DNA from: Flavobacterium foetidum
Lineage (GTDB): Bacteria; Bacteroidota; Bacteroidia; Flavobacteriales; Flavobacteriaceae
Assembly (NCBI RefSeq): GCF_004634245.1
Contig: NZ_SJTF01000011.1
Location: 1 to 64,000 of the forward strand
Length of the DNA stretch: 64,000 nt
Direction: 5' to 3'
Shown here: positions 51,585 through 59,503 of the stretch, in pieces
Position numbering within the stretch: position 1 is the stretch's first letter
How the letters are laid out: each line of letters begins with the position of its first letter
Notes under the pieces: model-generated
The model's input: the letters and a program-made list of their open reading frames with translations, nothing else
The model's database searches: none
What the model was told of the DNA's origin: nothing
Position numbers and translations under genes: made by a program

Positions 51585-52742
51585 TTACTGACCACTGATC
51601 ACTTTAATAGTATTCTTAACTTCCTGTGCAATTCGTCTAGCTTCTTGCATATTTTCATTTACAATTGTCACATGGCCCATTTTTCTGAAAGGACGCGTTT
51701 GTTTTTTACCGTAAATATGCGGTGTAACGCCGTTCCATCCTAAAATGGTTTCGATGTTTTCATACACTACGTTTCCAGAATGACCTTCGGCACCGACTAA
51801 ATTGACCATAATTCCGGCCACTTTACTATCTGTGTTTCCTAGCGGAAGGTCTAAAATTGCGCGTAAATGATTTTCGAATTGTGAAGTATAACTCGCTTCA
51901 ATAGAATAATGTCCAGAATTGTGTGGACGTGGCGCTACTTCGTTTACCAAAATTTCGTCGTCCTGGGTCTGGAACATTTCAACAGCCAAAAGTCCAACGT
52001 GATTGAATTTTTCTGAAACATTCAATGCAATTGCTCTGGCTTTTTCGGCTACTTTTTCGTCAATTCTTGCTGGGCAGATTACGTATTCTACTTGGTTGGC
52101 TTCTGGGTGGAATTCCATTTCTACAACAGGATAGGTTTTAATTTCTCCTGATGGATTTCTGCATACAATTACCGCCAATTCGTTTTTAAACGGAACCATA
52201 GTTTCTGCAATGCATTCTACATTTGGCAAATCATCCATGTCCGAAATCTGACGGATTACTTTTACGCCATTTCCATCATAACCAAATTCGGTGCATTTCC
52301 AAACAAACGGAATCGTGATTTCGTTATTTCCAACCGATTTTTGTAAATGCGCTGGACTGTCAAATCTCAAAAAAGAAGCAGTTGGGATATTATTTTCGGC
52401 ATAAAACTGCTTTTGAATACCTTTATTCTGAATTCCTTTTAAGGTTTTTGGAGAAGGATATACTTTTACGCCTTCGTTTTCCAACTGCGTCAAAGCTTCA
52501 AGGTTGACCAATTCGATTTCGAAGGTCAAAACATCGACCTGTTTTCCGAAATTGTAAACCGTATCATAATCCATTAAATCGCCTTGAAAGAATTTATTAC
52601 AGGCAATCTTACTTGGCGCTTCGTCGCTTGGGTCCAGAACGTAGGTTTGTATGTCAAATTTTCGGGTGTCGAACAAAAGCATTTTGCCTAATTGACCGCC
52701 ACCTAAAATTCCTAATTTAAAATCAGAAGAGAAATAATTCAT
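51585..52742 (-). CDS. purK: 5-(carboxyamino)imidazole ribonucleotide synthase
   Basis: A 385-residue ATP-grasp enzyme that makes N5-CAIR from AIR, bicarbonate and ATP. The N-terminus is LGILGGGQLGKMLLFD. The ATP-grasp motifs include WKCTEFGYDGNGVKV, ILVNEVAPRPHNSGHYSIEASYTSQFENHLRAILDLPLG, and the end ARRIAQEVKNTIKV. Full length. It is five bases downstream of the PIN-toxin gene and separated from purE by two accessory genes. Confidence 0.95.
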   Translation of the reverse strand: MNYFSSDFKLGILGGGQLGKMLLFDTRKFDIQTYVLDPSDEAPSKIACNKFFQGDLMDYDTVYNFGKQVDVLTFEIELVNLEALTQLENEGVKVYPSPKTLKGIQNKGIQKQFYAENNIPTASFLRFDSPAHLQKSVGNNEITIPFVWKCTEFGYDGNGVKVIRQISDMDDLPNVECIAETMVPFKNELAVIVCRNPSGEIKTYPVVEMEFHPEANQVEYVICPARIDEKVAEKARAIALNVSEKFNHVGLLAVEMFQTQDDEILVNEVAPRPHNSGHYSIEASYTSQFENHLRAILDLPLGNTDSKVAGIMVNLVGAEGHSGNVVYENIETILGWNGVTPHIYGKKQTRPFRKMGHVTIVNENMQEARRIAQEVKNTIKVISGQ

Positions 52743-52747
52743 TGTTT

Positions 52748-53167
52748 TTATAGTGTGTTAAGAAATTCATCTGGAGTGAATACATTGATTTCGGAATACT
52801 TATAGTCTTTCAAATCTCTTGTAATTATGCAGTCCATTGAATTTATTGATTGAGCCGATGTAATTTGGATTGCGTCTTCAAAATCTTTATGATTTGATTT
52901 TAAGCTTTTTTTTAAAATAGATTCGGTTACTGCTATTATTGAAATTGTGTCTAATAAATCTTCAATAATCGAACGTAATTCTTTTTCGTCAACTACTTTT
53001 TTTGCAATATAATGCATAGTTGCAATGGAATGCGATGAAGAATGCATTTTGATTTTATGACGTTGACAGTAATCGAAAATTGAAATAGCATTTTTTGAAA
53101 ATGGGAATCTATTCGCAACAATATCAACTAATATATTAGTATCGAGAAAAATGTTTTTAAATGCCAT
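52748..53167 (-). CDS. PIN domain toxin (VapC-like)
   Basis: A 139-residue PIN ribonuclease: IFLDTNILVDIVANRFPF (acidic D9, D15), KDFEDAIQITSAQSINSMDCIITRDLKDY near residues 93-121. PIN toxins cleave tRNA or rRNA. The antitoxin gene overlaps it by 11 bases upstream. purK begins five bases after the end, so the toxin operon may drive purK. Confidence 0.85.
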   Translation of the reverse strand: MAFKNIFLDTNILVDIVANRFPFSKNAISIFDYCQRHKIKMHSSSHSIATMHYIAKKVVDEKELRSIIEDLLDTISIIAVTESILKKSLKSNHKDFEDAIQITSAQSINSMDCIITRDLKDYKYSEINVFTPDEFLNTL

Positions 53168-53405
53168 ATTTCTCTCTATAGTGTTCCTCTTTTACTTTTT
53201 CTTCATCAAAATCTGGTGGCAAAGTAATTCTTCCAATAAGCTTTTTCACTTTCGGATGAATGTCATCGTATGTTTCTGTTTTTTCAGTCAGGTTTTTAAA
53301 ATAACTCTCTACCAGTTCAGATAAACTTCTGCCCGTTTTTTTTGCATACAATTTTGCCTGCTCGATAACTTCTTTTTCTAAAGATAATGTGAGTTTAGTA
53401 TTCAT
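53157..53405 (-). CDS. Antitoxin (ribbon-helix-helix, VapB-like)
   Basis: An 82-residue protein. KLTLSLEKEVIEQAKLYAKKTGRSLSELVESYFKNL is a ribbon-helix-helix dimer and DNA-binding part; the rest (DIHPKVKKLIGRITLP, DFDEEKVKEEHYREKYGI) is the toxin-neutralising tail. It is translationally coupled to the PIN toxin and probably autoregulates through repeats at 53404-53434. Confidence 0.85.
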   Translation of the reverse strand: MNTKLTLSLEKEVIEQAKLYAKKTGRSLSELVESYFKNLTEKTETYDDIHPKVKKLIGRITLPPDFDEEKVKEEHYREKYGI

Positions 53406-53434
53406 GTACGTAAGGTTTTTGCAAATGTACGTAA
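53404..53434 (-). promoter_or_regulatory. Direct-repeat operator and promoter of the PIN toxin operon
   Basis: ATGTACGTAA occurs at 53404-53413 and 53425-53434, the first overlapping the start codon. CAAATGTA (53422-53429) reads TACATTTG on the minus strand, a good -7 box overlapping the second repeat. Spacing of 21 bases equals two helical turns. Confidence 0.55.
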
Positions 53435-53520
53435 ATAATTGCTTTGCGTTTTTGCAAAGATACCTTTTAATCTTTTTTTAGCCAAAATTTAGTTTTTCTG
53501 TTATGGATTGATAAAGTTTT

Positions 53521-53689
53521 GCCACAGATTAAAAGGATTAAAATGATTTTTTTTCGCCACGAATTACACAAATTTTCACGAATTATTTTTTTTAAAATTC
53601 GGTTAAAAAAATTAGTGGAAATTTGTGTAATTCGTGGCAACTAAAACCCCACAAAGAGAGAAATCTTTTTAAGCCTTTTAATCTGTGGC
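53521..53689. repeat. Nested inverted repeat upstream of the PIN toxin operon
   Basis: Outer arms GCCACAGATTAAAAGG (53521-53536) and CCTTTTAATCTGTGGC (53674-53689). Inner arms GCCACGAATTACACAAATTT (from 53556) and AAATTTGTGTAATTCGTGGC (to 53638). It fills the gap to the HEAT-like gene and may terminate it. Confidence 0.75.
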
Positions 53690-53699
53690 AGACAAAAAA

Positions 53700-54251
53700 C
53701 TATTTTATTTTCTTCAAAACTTCTTTGGCAACGGCTTTGTACGCTGGCGAATGGTCTCCAAAATCTTTATCGATTATGACTTTTAATTCGGGATGAATCC
53801 AATCGTAATGATTTCCTAGAATGTATAAAGTTCTTATGGAGTACGCTTTTGTAGCGACTTTCACATCATTAATTAGCCAATCAAAACTTGCTTCGATGCA
53901 GTTTTGTAGATTTTCTTCAGAAAGCTGAATTCCGTTTTCGTTTTTCGTGTAATGTGATTTTACCAGCATCTGCACCACTTTTGCAATTGGGCGCATGGAA
54001 CTTTCGTCTTTTAAAGCTTTAAGATTGGAACAGAAAAAATCAAGATGAGGCTGGAGCCAATGCAATTCTTCATACGAAACAAATTCTAAAATCCAACAGG
54101 CTTTATGATTGTTTTTGTCTTCGGGCGAAAAGCAAATCGAAACCAATTCACTAAAAAGTGAAGGGTTTTCTAAAACATCCTGTGCCGTTTTGAGACGATT
54201 TTCTCTGTAAGCATTTACGTAATCCAGTTTTTTCTGTAATTCAGACAGCAT
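53700..54251 (-). CDS. HEAT-repeat-like hypothetical protein
   Basis: A 183-residue helical protein (VLENPSLFSELVSICFSPEDKNNHKACWILEFVSYEELHWLQPHL, then FDWLINDVKVATKAYSIRTLYILGNHYDWIHPELKVIIDKDFGDHSPAYKAVAKEVLKKI) with regularly spaced Leu and Trp, like a HEAT solenoid. No enzyme motif is seen. Relatives have been labelled adenylosuccinate lyase in some genomes, which the sequence does not support. 22 bases upstream of it lies the TonB receptor gene, same direction. Confidence 0.55.
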   Translation of the reverse strand: MLSELQKKLDYVNAYRENRLKTAQDVLENPSLFSELVSICFSPEDKNNHKACWILEFVSYEELHWLQPHLDFFCSNLKALKDESSMRPIAKVVQMLVKSHYTKNENGIQLSEENLQNCIEASFDWLINDVKVATKAYSIRTLYILGNHYDWIHPELKVIIDKDFGDHSPAYKAVAKEVLKKIK

Positions 54252-54273
54252 TGGTTAGGTGTTTAATACTGTG

Positions 54274-56376
54274 CTAAAATAAATAATTTAATGAGATAAT
54301 TCCGTAATAATTTACTGGCAATCCGGGATAATAAAATCTTGGTTGTGCATTTCCAACTCCTGTTGCATTGGTTAAAATCATCGAAGCGTATTTTTCGTTC
54401 ACGACATTATTTATGCCTGCATCAAAATGAGCCTTTAAACCTGATAGAATTTCAAATTGATAACCTGTTTTTAAATTCAGAAGCGAATAAGAATCGGAAT
54501 AATCTGCATTAGAATCGTTCATCGGAATTTTATCGGTAAACTGGAAATCGGCCGAGAAGTAAAATCCTGAATTCAGGTTTAAAGTAAAACCAGCGCTTGC
54601 TGTATTGGCGGGAACTCCGGTAAGTTTGTTTCCAGAATAATCATTTCCATTATCAACAAACTCTTTGAATTCGTAATTTCCAATTGAAGCGTCAACATAA
54701 GAGTTCAAAGTAAAAGTTCGATTGATTGGCCAATTGTGGTTTAAGGAAATCTCAATTCCTTCATGAAAAGTTTTTCCAGCATTTACACCTTCATATTGGT
54801 CGTCTCCGATTCTTTTGGCAACCAATAAATCTTTAATTTCCATTCGGTAAACGGCAATTTGGGTGTAAAGTTTTTTATTGAAAAAATGCAGTTTTCCGCC
54901 CAATTCAAAATTATAACCTGTTTCGGGTTTAATGTCAGCATTGATATTTCCCGTTGAAGTCAAAGTTTCTTCAGTTGCGGGAAGAGAAAATCCTCGACTT
55001 ACGGAAAAGTAAAAGGTTCGAACTTCATTTGCTTTATAAAGAAAAGAGAGCTGTGGCGAGAAAATGCCATCATAACTATAATGCTCCAATGGATTATTCG
55101 CGGAAGCGGGAAAATCATTCTGAAGTTCAAATTTGGTTTTGTTATAATTTAAACCGGCTTGAATTTCAAATCGGTCAGAAAGTAAAGTTCTTATTTGAGA
55201 AAAAACATTGTAAAAATCTCTTTTTTGATTGGTTGCCGAAAGCTGATCGCCTTGTAAACTTCCATTCCCATTATTTTGCTGATATAGATTTTGAAAAGTA
55301 TTTCCACTGTAATTATCTTTGAAATATTCCAGTCCGGCAATAAACTGATTTTTGACTTTTCCGATTTTAAAATCTCCCGAAAACTGTGTTCTTGCGCCCG
55401 ACGCAAAAGTGTATTGGCGTAAAATATCAAAAGGACGCGGTTCGTTGCTGTCTTTATAATTGATAAAAACAGAAGTCGAATTATTCAAATGATCATTTAA
55501 TTTAAAATCATAAGCCAATCCTGCCAAAGTCGATTTGTATTCTTTGAAACCTTTTGAAACCACCCAAGTTGGCGCGCCAGCTTGCGGATTATTTTCGAAA
55601 GTCGTTTTATTGATTGAACTCGGAATATATGCTTTTAAATAAGTGTAATTGGAAAAGTACGTCAACTTGCTGTTTTTCTTTCTGAATAATTCTCCGCCAA
55701 GCGTAATTCCTTCCCGATTGTAAGCGCTGTTTTTGCGCCAGCCGTCGGTTTTTAAATTATGATAACTCAGATTTAGTGAAGCATTTTTTTCATTCAGATT
55801 AAAACCGACTCTGTTTTTTAGTAAACCAAAAGAACCAAAAACTGAACTGACTTCAGCTTGATAGTTTCCTTTGTTAAAATTTTCAGGCGAAATCAAAATA
55901 GCGCCGCCCAATCCAGCGCCGTAAACACTAGAAAGCGGTCCTTTTATAATTTCAATTTGGTTGATGTTTTGCAGGTCGATATCGTCAATTACGGTTTCGC
56001 TGTTTCCAGAGGTCAGCGGAATATTTCCATAAAAAGCTCGGATTTTATTGGTTCCGTAGGGAGTTCTGGCACCAATACCGCGAATCGAGATTCGGGTTGT
56101 GGTAATATTGGATGACTGCATAAAAACGCCCGGAATTGTATTGATAACATTGCTGATATCTGTGGTGTTATTTCGAAGTAATTCTTTTTCGGATAAAATG
56201 CCAATCGAAGCCGGACTATTTTGCAAATCACGATTGATGTGAAGCGGACTAATTAAAACTTCGTTTAGTTTCTGAGTTTTGACAGAATCAATATTTTGGA
56301 TTTCTTTTTCTTGTGCGGCACTATTTTTAGAAATAAAAAGCATAAAAAGAAGAAGAAAATATTTTTTGAAAGGCAT
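54274..56376 (-). CDS. TonB-dependent outer-membrane receptor
   Basis: A 700-residue receptor: signal peptide MPFKKYFLLLFMLFISKNSAAQ, then plug domain (LNEVLISPLHINRDLQNSPASIGILSEKELLRNN, INTIPGVFMQSSN, IRGIGARTPYGTNKIRAFYGNIPL, KGPLSSVYGAGLGGAILI), then about 22 beta strands ending VNYYGIISLNYLF, with the usual aromatic end. It probably takes up a siderophore or another metal ligand, with energy from TonB. ATG 56376 is used; the open frame 16 codons upstream is not a signal. No regulator is adjacent. Confidence 0.9.
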   Translation of the reverse strand: MPFKKYFLLLFMLFISKNSAAQEKEIQNIDSVKTQKLNEVLISPLHINRDLQNSPASIGILSEKELLRNNTTDISNVINTIPGVFMQSSNITTTRISIRGIGARTPYGTNKIRAFYGNIPLTSGNSETVIDDIDLQNINQIEIIKGPLSSVYGAGLGGAILISPENFNKGNYQAEVSSVFGSFGLLKNRVGFNLNEKNASLNLSYHNLKTDGWRKNSAYNREGITLGGELFRKKNSKLTYFSNYTYLKAYIPSSINKTTFENNPQAGAPTWVVSKGFKEYKSTLAGLAYDFKLNDHLNNSTSVFINYKDSNEPRPFDILRQYTFASGARTQFSGDFKIGKVKNQFIAGLEYFKDNYSGNTFQNLYQQNNGNGSLQGDQLSATNQKRDFYNVFSQIRTLLSDRFEIQAGLNYNKTKFELQNDFPASANNPLEHYSYDGIFSPQLSFLYKANEVRTFYFSVSRGFSLPATEETLTSTGNINADIKPETGYNFELGGKLHFFNKKLYTQIAVYRMEIKDLLVAKRIGDDQYEGVNAGKTFHEGIEISLNHNWPINRTFTLNSYVDASIGNYEFKEFVDNGNDYSGNKLTGVPANTASAGFTLNLNSGFYFSADFQFTDKIPMNDSNADYSDSYSLLNLKTGYQFEILSGLKAHFDAGINNVVNEKYASMILTNATGVGNAQPRFYYPGLPVNYYGIISLNYLF

Positions 56377-56409
56377 AAAAGGAAATGGATTAAAGTGTGG
56401 TTTAATTTT

Positions 56410-56544
56410 AACACATAGAAACATAGTATTGATTGAGGCAAAAAAGGCGTTTCACTTATTTAAATTCACATAGTAGCTATGTGTGAAAACGAGTTTTCTT
56501 AGTAACATCTTTTTAAAACAAAAATCTATGTCTCTATATGTTTA
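56410..56544. repeat. Dispersed repeat 'ACACATAGAAACATAG', copy B
   Basis: It matches the element at 3886-4024 in order: ACACATAGAAACATAG, AAAAAAGGCGTTTCACT, a hairpin CACATAG-TAG-CTATGTG (56467-56483), and an A/T-rich end. It is upstream of the TonB receptor gene. Confidence 0.65.
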
Positions 56545-56590
56545 AAAATCTTTCAGATAAATGTTCGGATTAAAAATTGAAAATATTTTT

Positions 56591-56655
56591 TAAACCGCAA
56601 ATTGCACAAATTCACACAAATTAATTTGCGAAAATTTGTGTAATTTGTGGTTAAA
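56591..56655. repeat. Inverted repeat after the sorbosone dehydrogenase-like gene
   Basis: AACCGCAAATTGCACAAATT and AATTTGTGTAATTTGTGGTT are complementary arms. Likely terminator of the minus-strand gene at 56671. Confidence 0.65.
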
Positions 56656-56670
56656 ACCAAGCTTGTAGAT

Positions 56671-57942
56671 TTATTTGACTGAAACTTTCCAAATCGTATT
56701 TCCGCTGTCATCATTTACCAAAAGCGAACCGTCGTTCATAACCGTTACAGCAACCGGACGTCCGTAAACTTCGGCTTTGTTTTCATCAGAAATAAAACCG
56801 GTTAAAAAATCTTCTGGTTTCCCGGATGGTTTTCCATCTTTAAAAGGAACAAAAACGACTTTGTAGCCCGAAATTTTCTCGCGATTCCAAGAACCATGCT
56901 GACCAACAAAAGCGCCGTTTTTATACTTTGCTGGAAATTTGTCTTTCGTATAAAAAGCCAATCCGAGTGAAGCCGTATGCGAACCGACAGGAACATCTGG
57001 AACAATTGCTTTTTCTACCAAATCTTTTCTTTCCCCTTTCATTCTTGGGTCAGGAATGTTTCCGAAATAAGAATACGGCCATCCGTAAAACCCATCTCTT
57101 TTTACACTCGTAATATAATCGGGAACCAAATCTTCTCCTAATTCATCGCGTTCGTTTACTGCGGTCCATAATTCCTTACTAACAGGATTCCAATCCATTC
57201 CAACAGGATTTCGTAATCCAGAAGCGTATACTTTTTCGCCCGTTCCGTCAGGGTTAATTTCGAGAATTCCAGCGCGGCGCACTTCTTTGTCAACACCATG
57301 TTCTGCATTATTACTTCCTGAACCAACAGAAACATAGATTTTCTTGCCGTCAGGACTTGCCAATAAATTTCTTGTCCAGTGATTGTTGTAGCCGCCAGCA
57401 GGAAGCTCAAGGATTTTTTCGCCTTTGGTTTCCAGTTTTAGCGGATTGTTTTTATAAGGATATCGATATAAACCATCGGTATTAGCAATGTAGAAAAAGT
57501 CTTTAAGAACCAGCATTCCAAAAGGTTTGTTTAGGTCTTTGATAAAAATTTCGCGAGTTTCATACTTCCCGTCTTTATCTTTATCTCGTAAAATGGTAAT
57601 CTGATTTTTACTGTTTCTCGTTCCGCTTTCAACCACAAAAATGTCCTGATTTGGCGCAATATAGCTCCAACGCGGATTTGTAAAGCCGTCAGCAAATTTA
57701 GTTACCACAAAACCTTCTGGTGCTTTTGGAGTTTTTCCTTCCAGCCAGCCAATAACTTTGCTGTGGTTTGTTTTTGATTCAGTAGCGTACGGAGGCGGAA
57801 GCGTAATTTCTCCGATTGCTGTTTTTACGATATTTCCGGGTTGTTTGGCAAGTGCTTCTTTTTCTTCCTTTTTAACCTGACCTTGGCACGAAGAAATTAA
57901 GACTGAAACAAAAGCCGAGCAGCATATAATGGTATTTTTCAT
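56671..57942 (-). CDS. Sorbosone dehydrogenase-like (PQQ-type beta-propeller) lipoprotein
   Basis: A 423-residue protein. MKNTIICCSAFVSVLISSCQ has a lipobox with Cys at residue 19. The six-bladed propeller includes GFTNPRWSYIAPNQDIFVVESG, NKPFGMLVLKDFFYIANTDGLYRYPY, LLASPDGKKIYVSVGSGSNNAEHG, GLRNPVGMDWNPVSKELWTAVNERDELGEDLVPDYI and SHTASLGLAFYT. It belongs to the glucose/sorbosone dehydrogenase family (Pfam GSDH), whose relatives use PQQ. Probably envelope-bound; the sugar substrate is not known. Confidence 0.88.
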   Translation of the reverse strand: MKNTIICCSAFVSVLISSCQGQVKKEEKEALAKQPGNIVKTAIGEITLPPPYATESKTNHSKVIGWLEGKTPKAPEGFVVTKFADGFTNPRWSYIAPNQDIFVVESGTRNSKNQITILRDKDKDGKYETREIFIKDLNKPFGMLVLKDFFYIANTDGLYRYPYKNNPLKLETKGEKILELPAGGYNNHWTRNLLASPDGKKIYVSVGSGSNNAEHGVDKEVRRAGILEINPDGTGEKVYASGLRNPVGMDWNPVSKELWTAVNERDELGEDLVPDYITSVKRDGFYGWPYSYFGNIPDPRMKGERKDLVEKAIVPDVPVGSHTASLGLAFYTKDKFPAKYKNGAFVGQHGSWNREKISGYKVVFVPFKDGKPSGKPEDFLTGFISDENKAEVYGRPVAVTVMNDGSLLVNDDSGNTIWKVSVK

Positions 57943-58094
57943 TTTGATTAAAGTTAATTGATTTACTTATAACAATTTATGAAATTCTAAAATAGAAAGA
58001 GATGAATTTTTGTAAATATTAACCGATGTTTAACATTTGTAAAAAATTGTGTTGTACTGCCATTTTTCATCATGACTATTAAGTTGTAATTCTG

Positions 58095-58102
58095 TATCTT
58101 TG
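58095..58102 (+). promoter_or_regulatory. Candidate -7 box of hpt
   Basis: TATCTTTG fits TAnnTTTG, 24 bases before ATG 58126. The -33 TTG is not obvious. Confidence 0.45.
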
Positions 58103-58125
58103 TCCATTGTTTTAAAAAGAAAATA

Positions 58126-58656
58126 ATGATACAACTTCACGATAAACAATTTGTTCCATTTATTTCGGCTAAAGAAATTGATTTTGCTTTAACCAAATTA
58201 GTGGCTCAGGTAGAAGACGATTTTGGAGACGATACGCCAATTTTTATTGGAGTTCTGAATGGCGCTTTTATGGTCGTGTCAGATTTTCTAAAAAAATATA
58301 AAAAACCATGCGAGGTTTCATTCATCAAAATGGCATCGTATGAAGGAACTGAAACAACAAATTCGGTTAAAGAATTAATCGGAATCAATCAGGATTTGTC
58401 TGGAAGAACGGTTGTAATTATTGAAGATATTATCGATACTGGAAATACAATCGAAGAATTAAAGCATTTGTTTAAAGCGCAAAATGTAAAGCATTTTAAA
58501 ATTGCAACATTATTCTTTAAGCCCGAAGCATACAAAAAAGACATAAAAATAGATTACATCGGAATCCGTATTCCAAATAAATTTATTGTAGGTTATGGTT
58601 TGGACTACGATGGTTTAGGACGAAACTTGACCGAAGTTTACAAATTAGCAGAATAA
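58126..58656 (+). CDS. hpt: Hypoxanthine phosphoribosyltransferase
   Basis: A 176-residue purine-salvage enzyme that joins hypoxanthine or guanine to PRPP. The PRPP loop is TVVIIEDIIDTGNTIEEL (residues about 96-113). The first loop FIGVLNGAFMVVSDF, and FKIATLFFKPEAYKKDIKIDYIGIRIPNKFIVGYGLDYDGLGRNL at the end, fit the family. Adenylate kinase follows in the same direction 73 bases later. Confidence 0.95.
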   Translation: MIQLHDKQFVPFISAKEIDFALTKLVAQVEDDFGDDTPIFIGVLNGAFMVVSDFLKKYKKPCEVSFIKMASYEGTETTNSVKELIGINQDLSGRTVVIIEDIIDTGNTIEELKHLFKAQNVKHFKIATLFFKPEAYKKDIKIDYIGIRIPNKFIVGYGLDYDGLGRNLTEVYKLAE

Positions 58657-58729
58657 AAAAAAACAAAACACAACTATATATTCATTTTAAAACTTCTGAA
58701 AGACAGAAGTAACAACACTCATTTCAATT

Positions 58730-59302
58730 ATGATTAACATCGTTTTATTTGGAAAGCCTGGTGCAGGAAAAGGAACTCAGGCAGAATTTTTAAAAGAAAA
58801 ATACAATTTAACACACCTTTCAACAGGAGATATTTTTCGTTTCAATTTAAAAAATGATACTGAACTAGGAAAACAAGCAAGAGTTTTTATGGACAATGGA
58901 GAATTAGTTCCTTGCGAAGTAACAACTGCAATGTTAATTGATGAGGTAAAAAAACACCCTGATACAGCAGGATTTTTGTTCGATGGTTATCCAAGAACAA
59001 TCAATCAGGCAGAAGCTTTAGATAAATTTTTGCCAACAATTGGTTCTAGCGTAACAGCAACAATCGCTTTAGAAGCTGATGACGAAATTTTGGTAAAACG
59101 TTTGTTAGAAAGAGGAAAAACAAGCGGAAGAGCAGACGATCAGGACGAAGAAAAAATTCGTGTGAGATATCAGGAATACAATGAAAAAACAGCTCCGCTA
59201 ATCGATTACTATAAAGCACAGAATAAATTTCACGCTGTAAACGGTATCGGAGAAATAAAAGATATTACAGAGCGCTTAACGTCAGTTATAGATAATTTGT
59301 AG
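58730..59302 (+). CDS. adk: Adenylate kinase
   Basis: A 190-residue short-form adenylate kinase, which interconverts ATP, ADP and AMP. P-loop LFGKPGAGKGTQ, AMP site LSTGDIFRFNLK, FDGYPRTINQAEAL and the short lid ERGKTSGRADDQDEEKIRVRYQEYNEKTAPLIDYY without zinc Cys. Likely co-transcribed with hpt. Confidence 0.96.
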   Translation: MINIVLFGKPGAGKGTQAEFLKEKYNLTHLSTGDIFRFNLKNDTELGKQARVFMDNGELVPCEVTTAMLIDEVKKHPDTAGFLFDGYPRTINQAEALDKFLPTIGSSVTATIALEADDEILVKRLLERGKTSGRADDQDEEKIRVRYQEYNEKTAPLIDYYKAQNKFHAVNGIGEIKDITERLTSVIDNL

Positions 59303-59309
59303 AAGCTTT

Positions 59310-59445
59310 TTCCAGCTGTACGTTACTAGTCCTCGCTAAAAAAACTATTTTTCCAAACCATAAAACGAGCTTCCTCCGGTCGCTGTTTTCTGGCAGGAAA
59401 AATTAGTTTTTTTAGCTCCGGGCTATTCACTTCCATCTGGGCTAT
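59310..59445. repeat. Composite intergenic repeat between adk and the CBS-domain gene
   Basis: The words CCAGCTGTACGTTACTAGTC, CGAGCTTCCTCCGGTCGC and CTCCGGGCTATTCACTTCC form hairpins with the internal A/T runs CTAAAAAAACTA and TTAGTTTTTTTAG. Its ending GGGCTAT...CTTCCATC recalls the complement of the element at 101-198, so it may be a distant member. No gene. Confidence 0.45.
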
Positions 59446-59503
59446 TTAGATTACGATTACGAATTACAATAACGAGACTATTTACTAACGAATCCCCTAT
59501 CAA

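Noticed and set aside
53700..54251. Adenylosuccinate lyase
   Set aside because: No lyase signature (such as GSSxMPxKxNP) is present; the protein is too short and HEAT-like.
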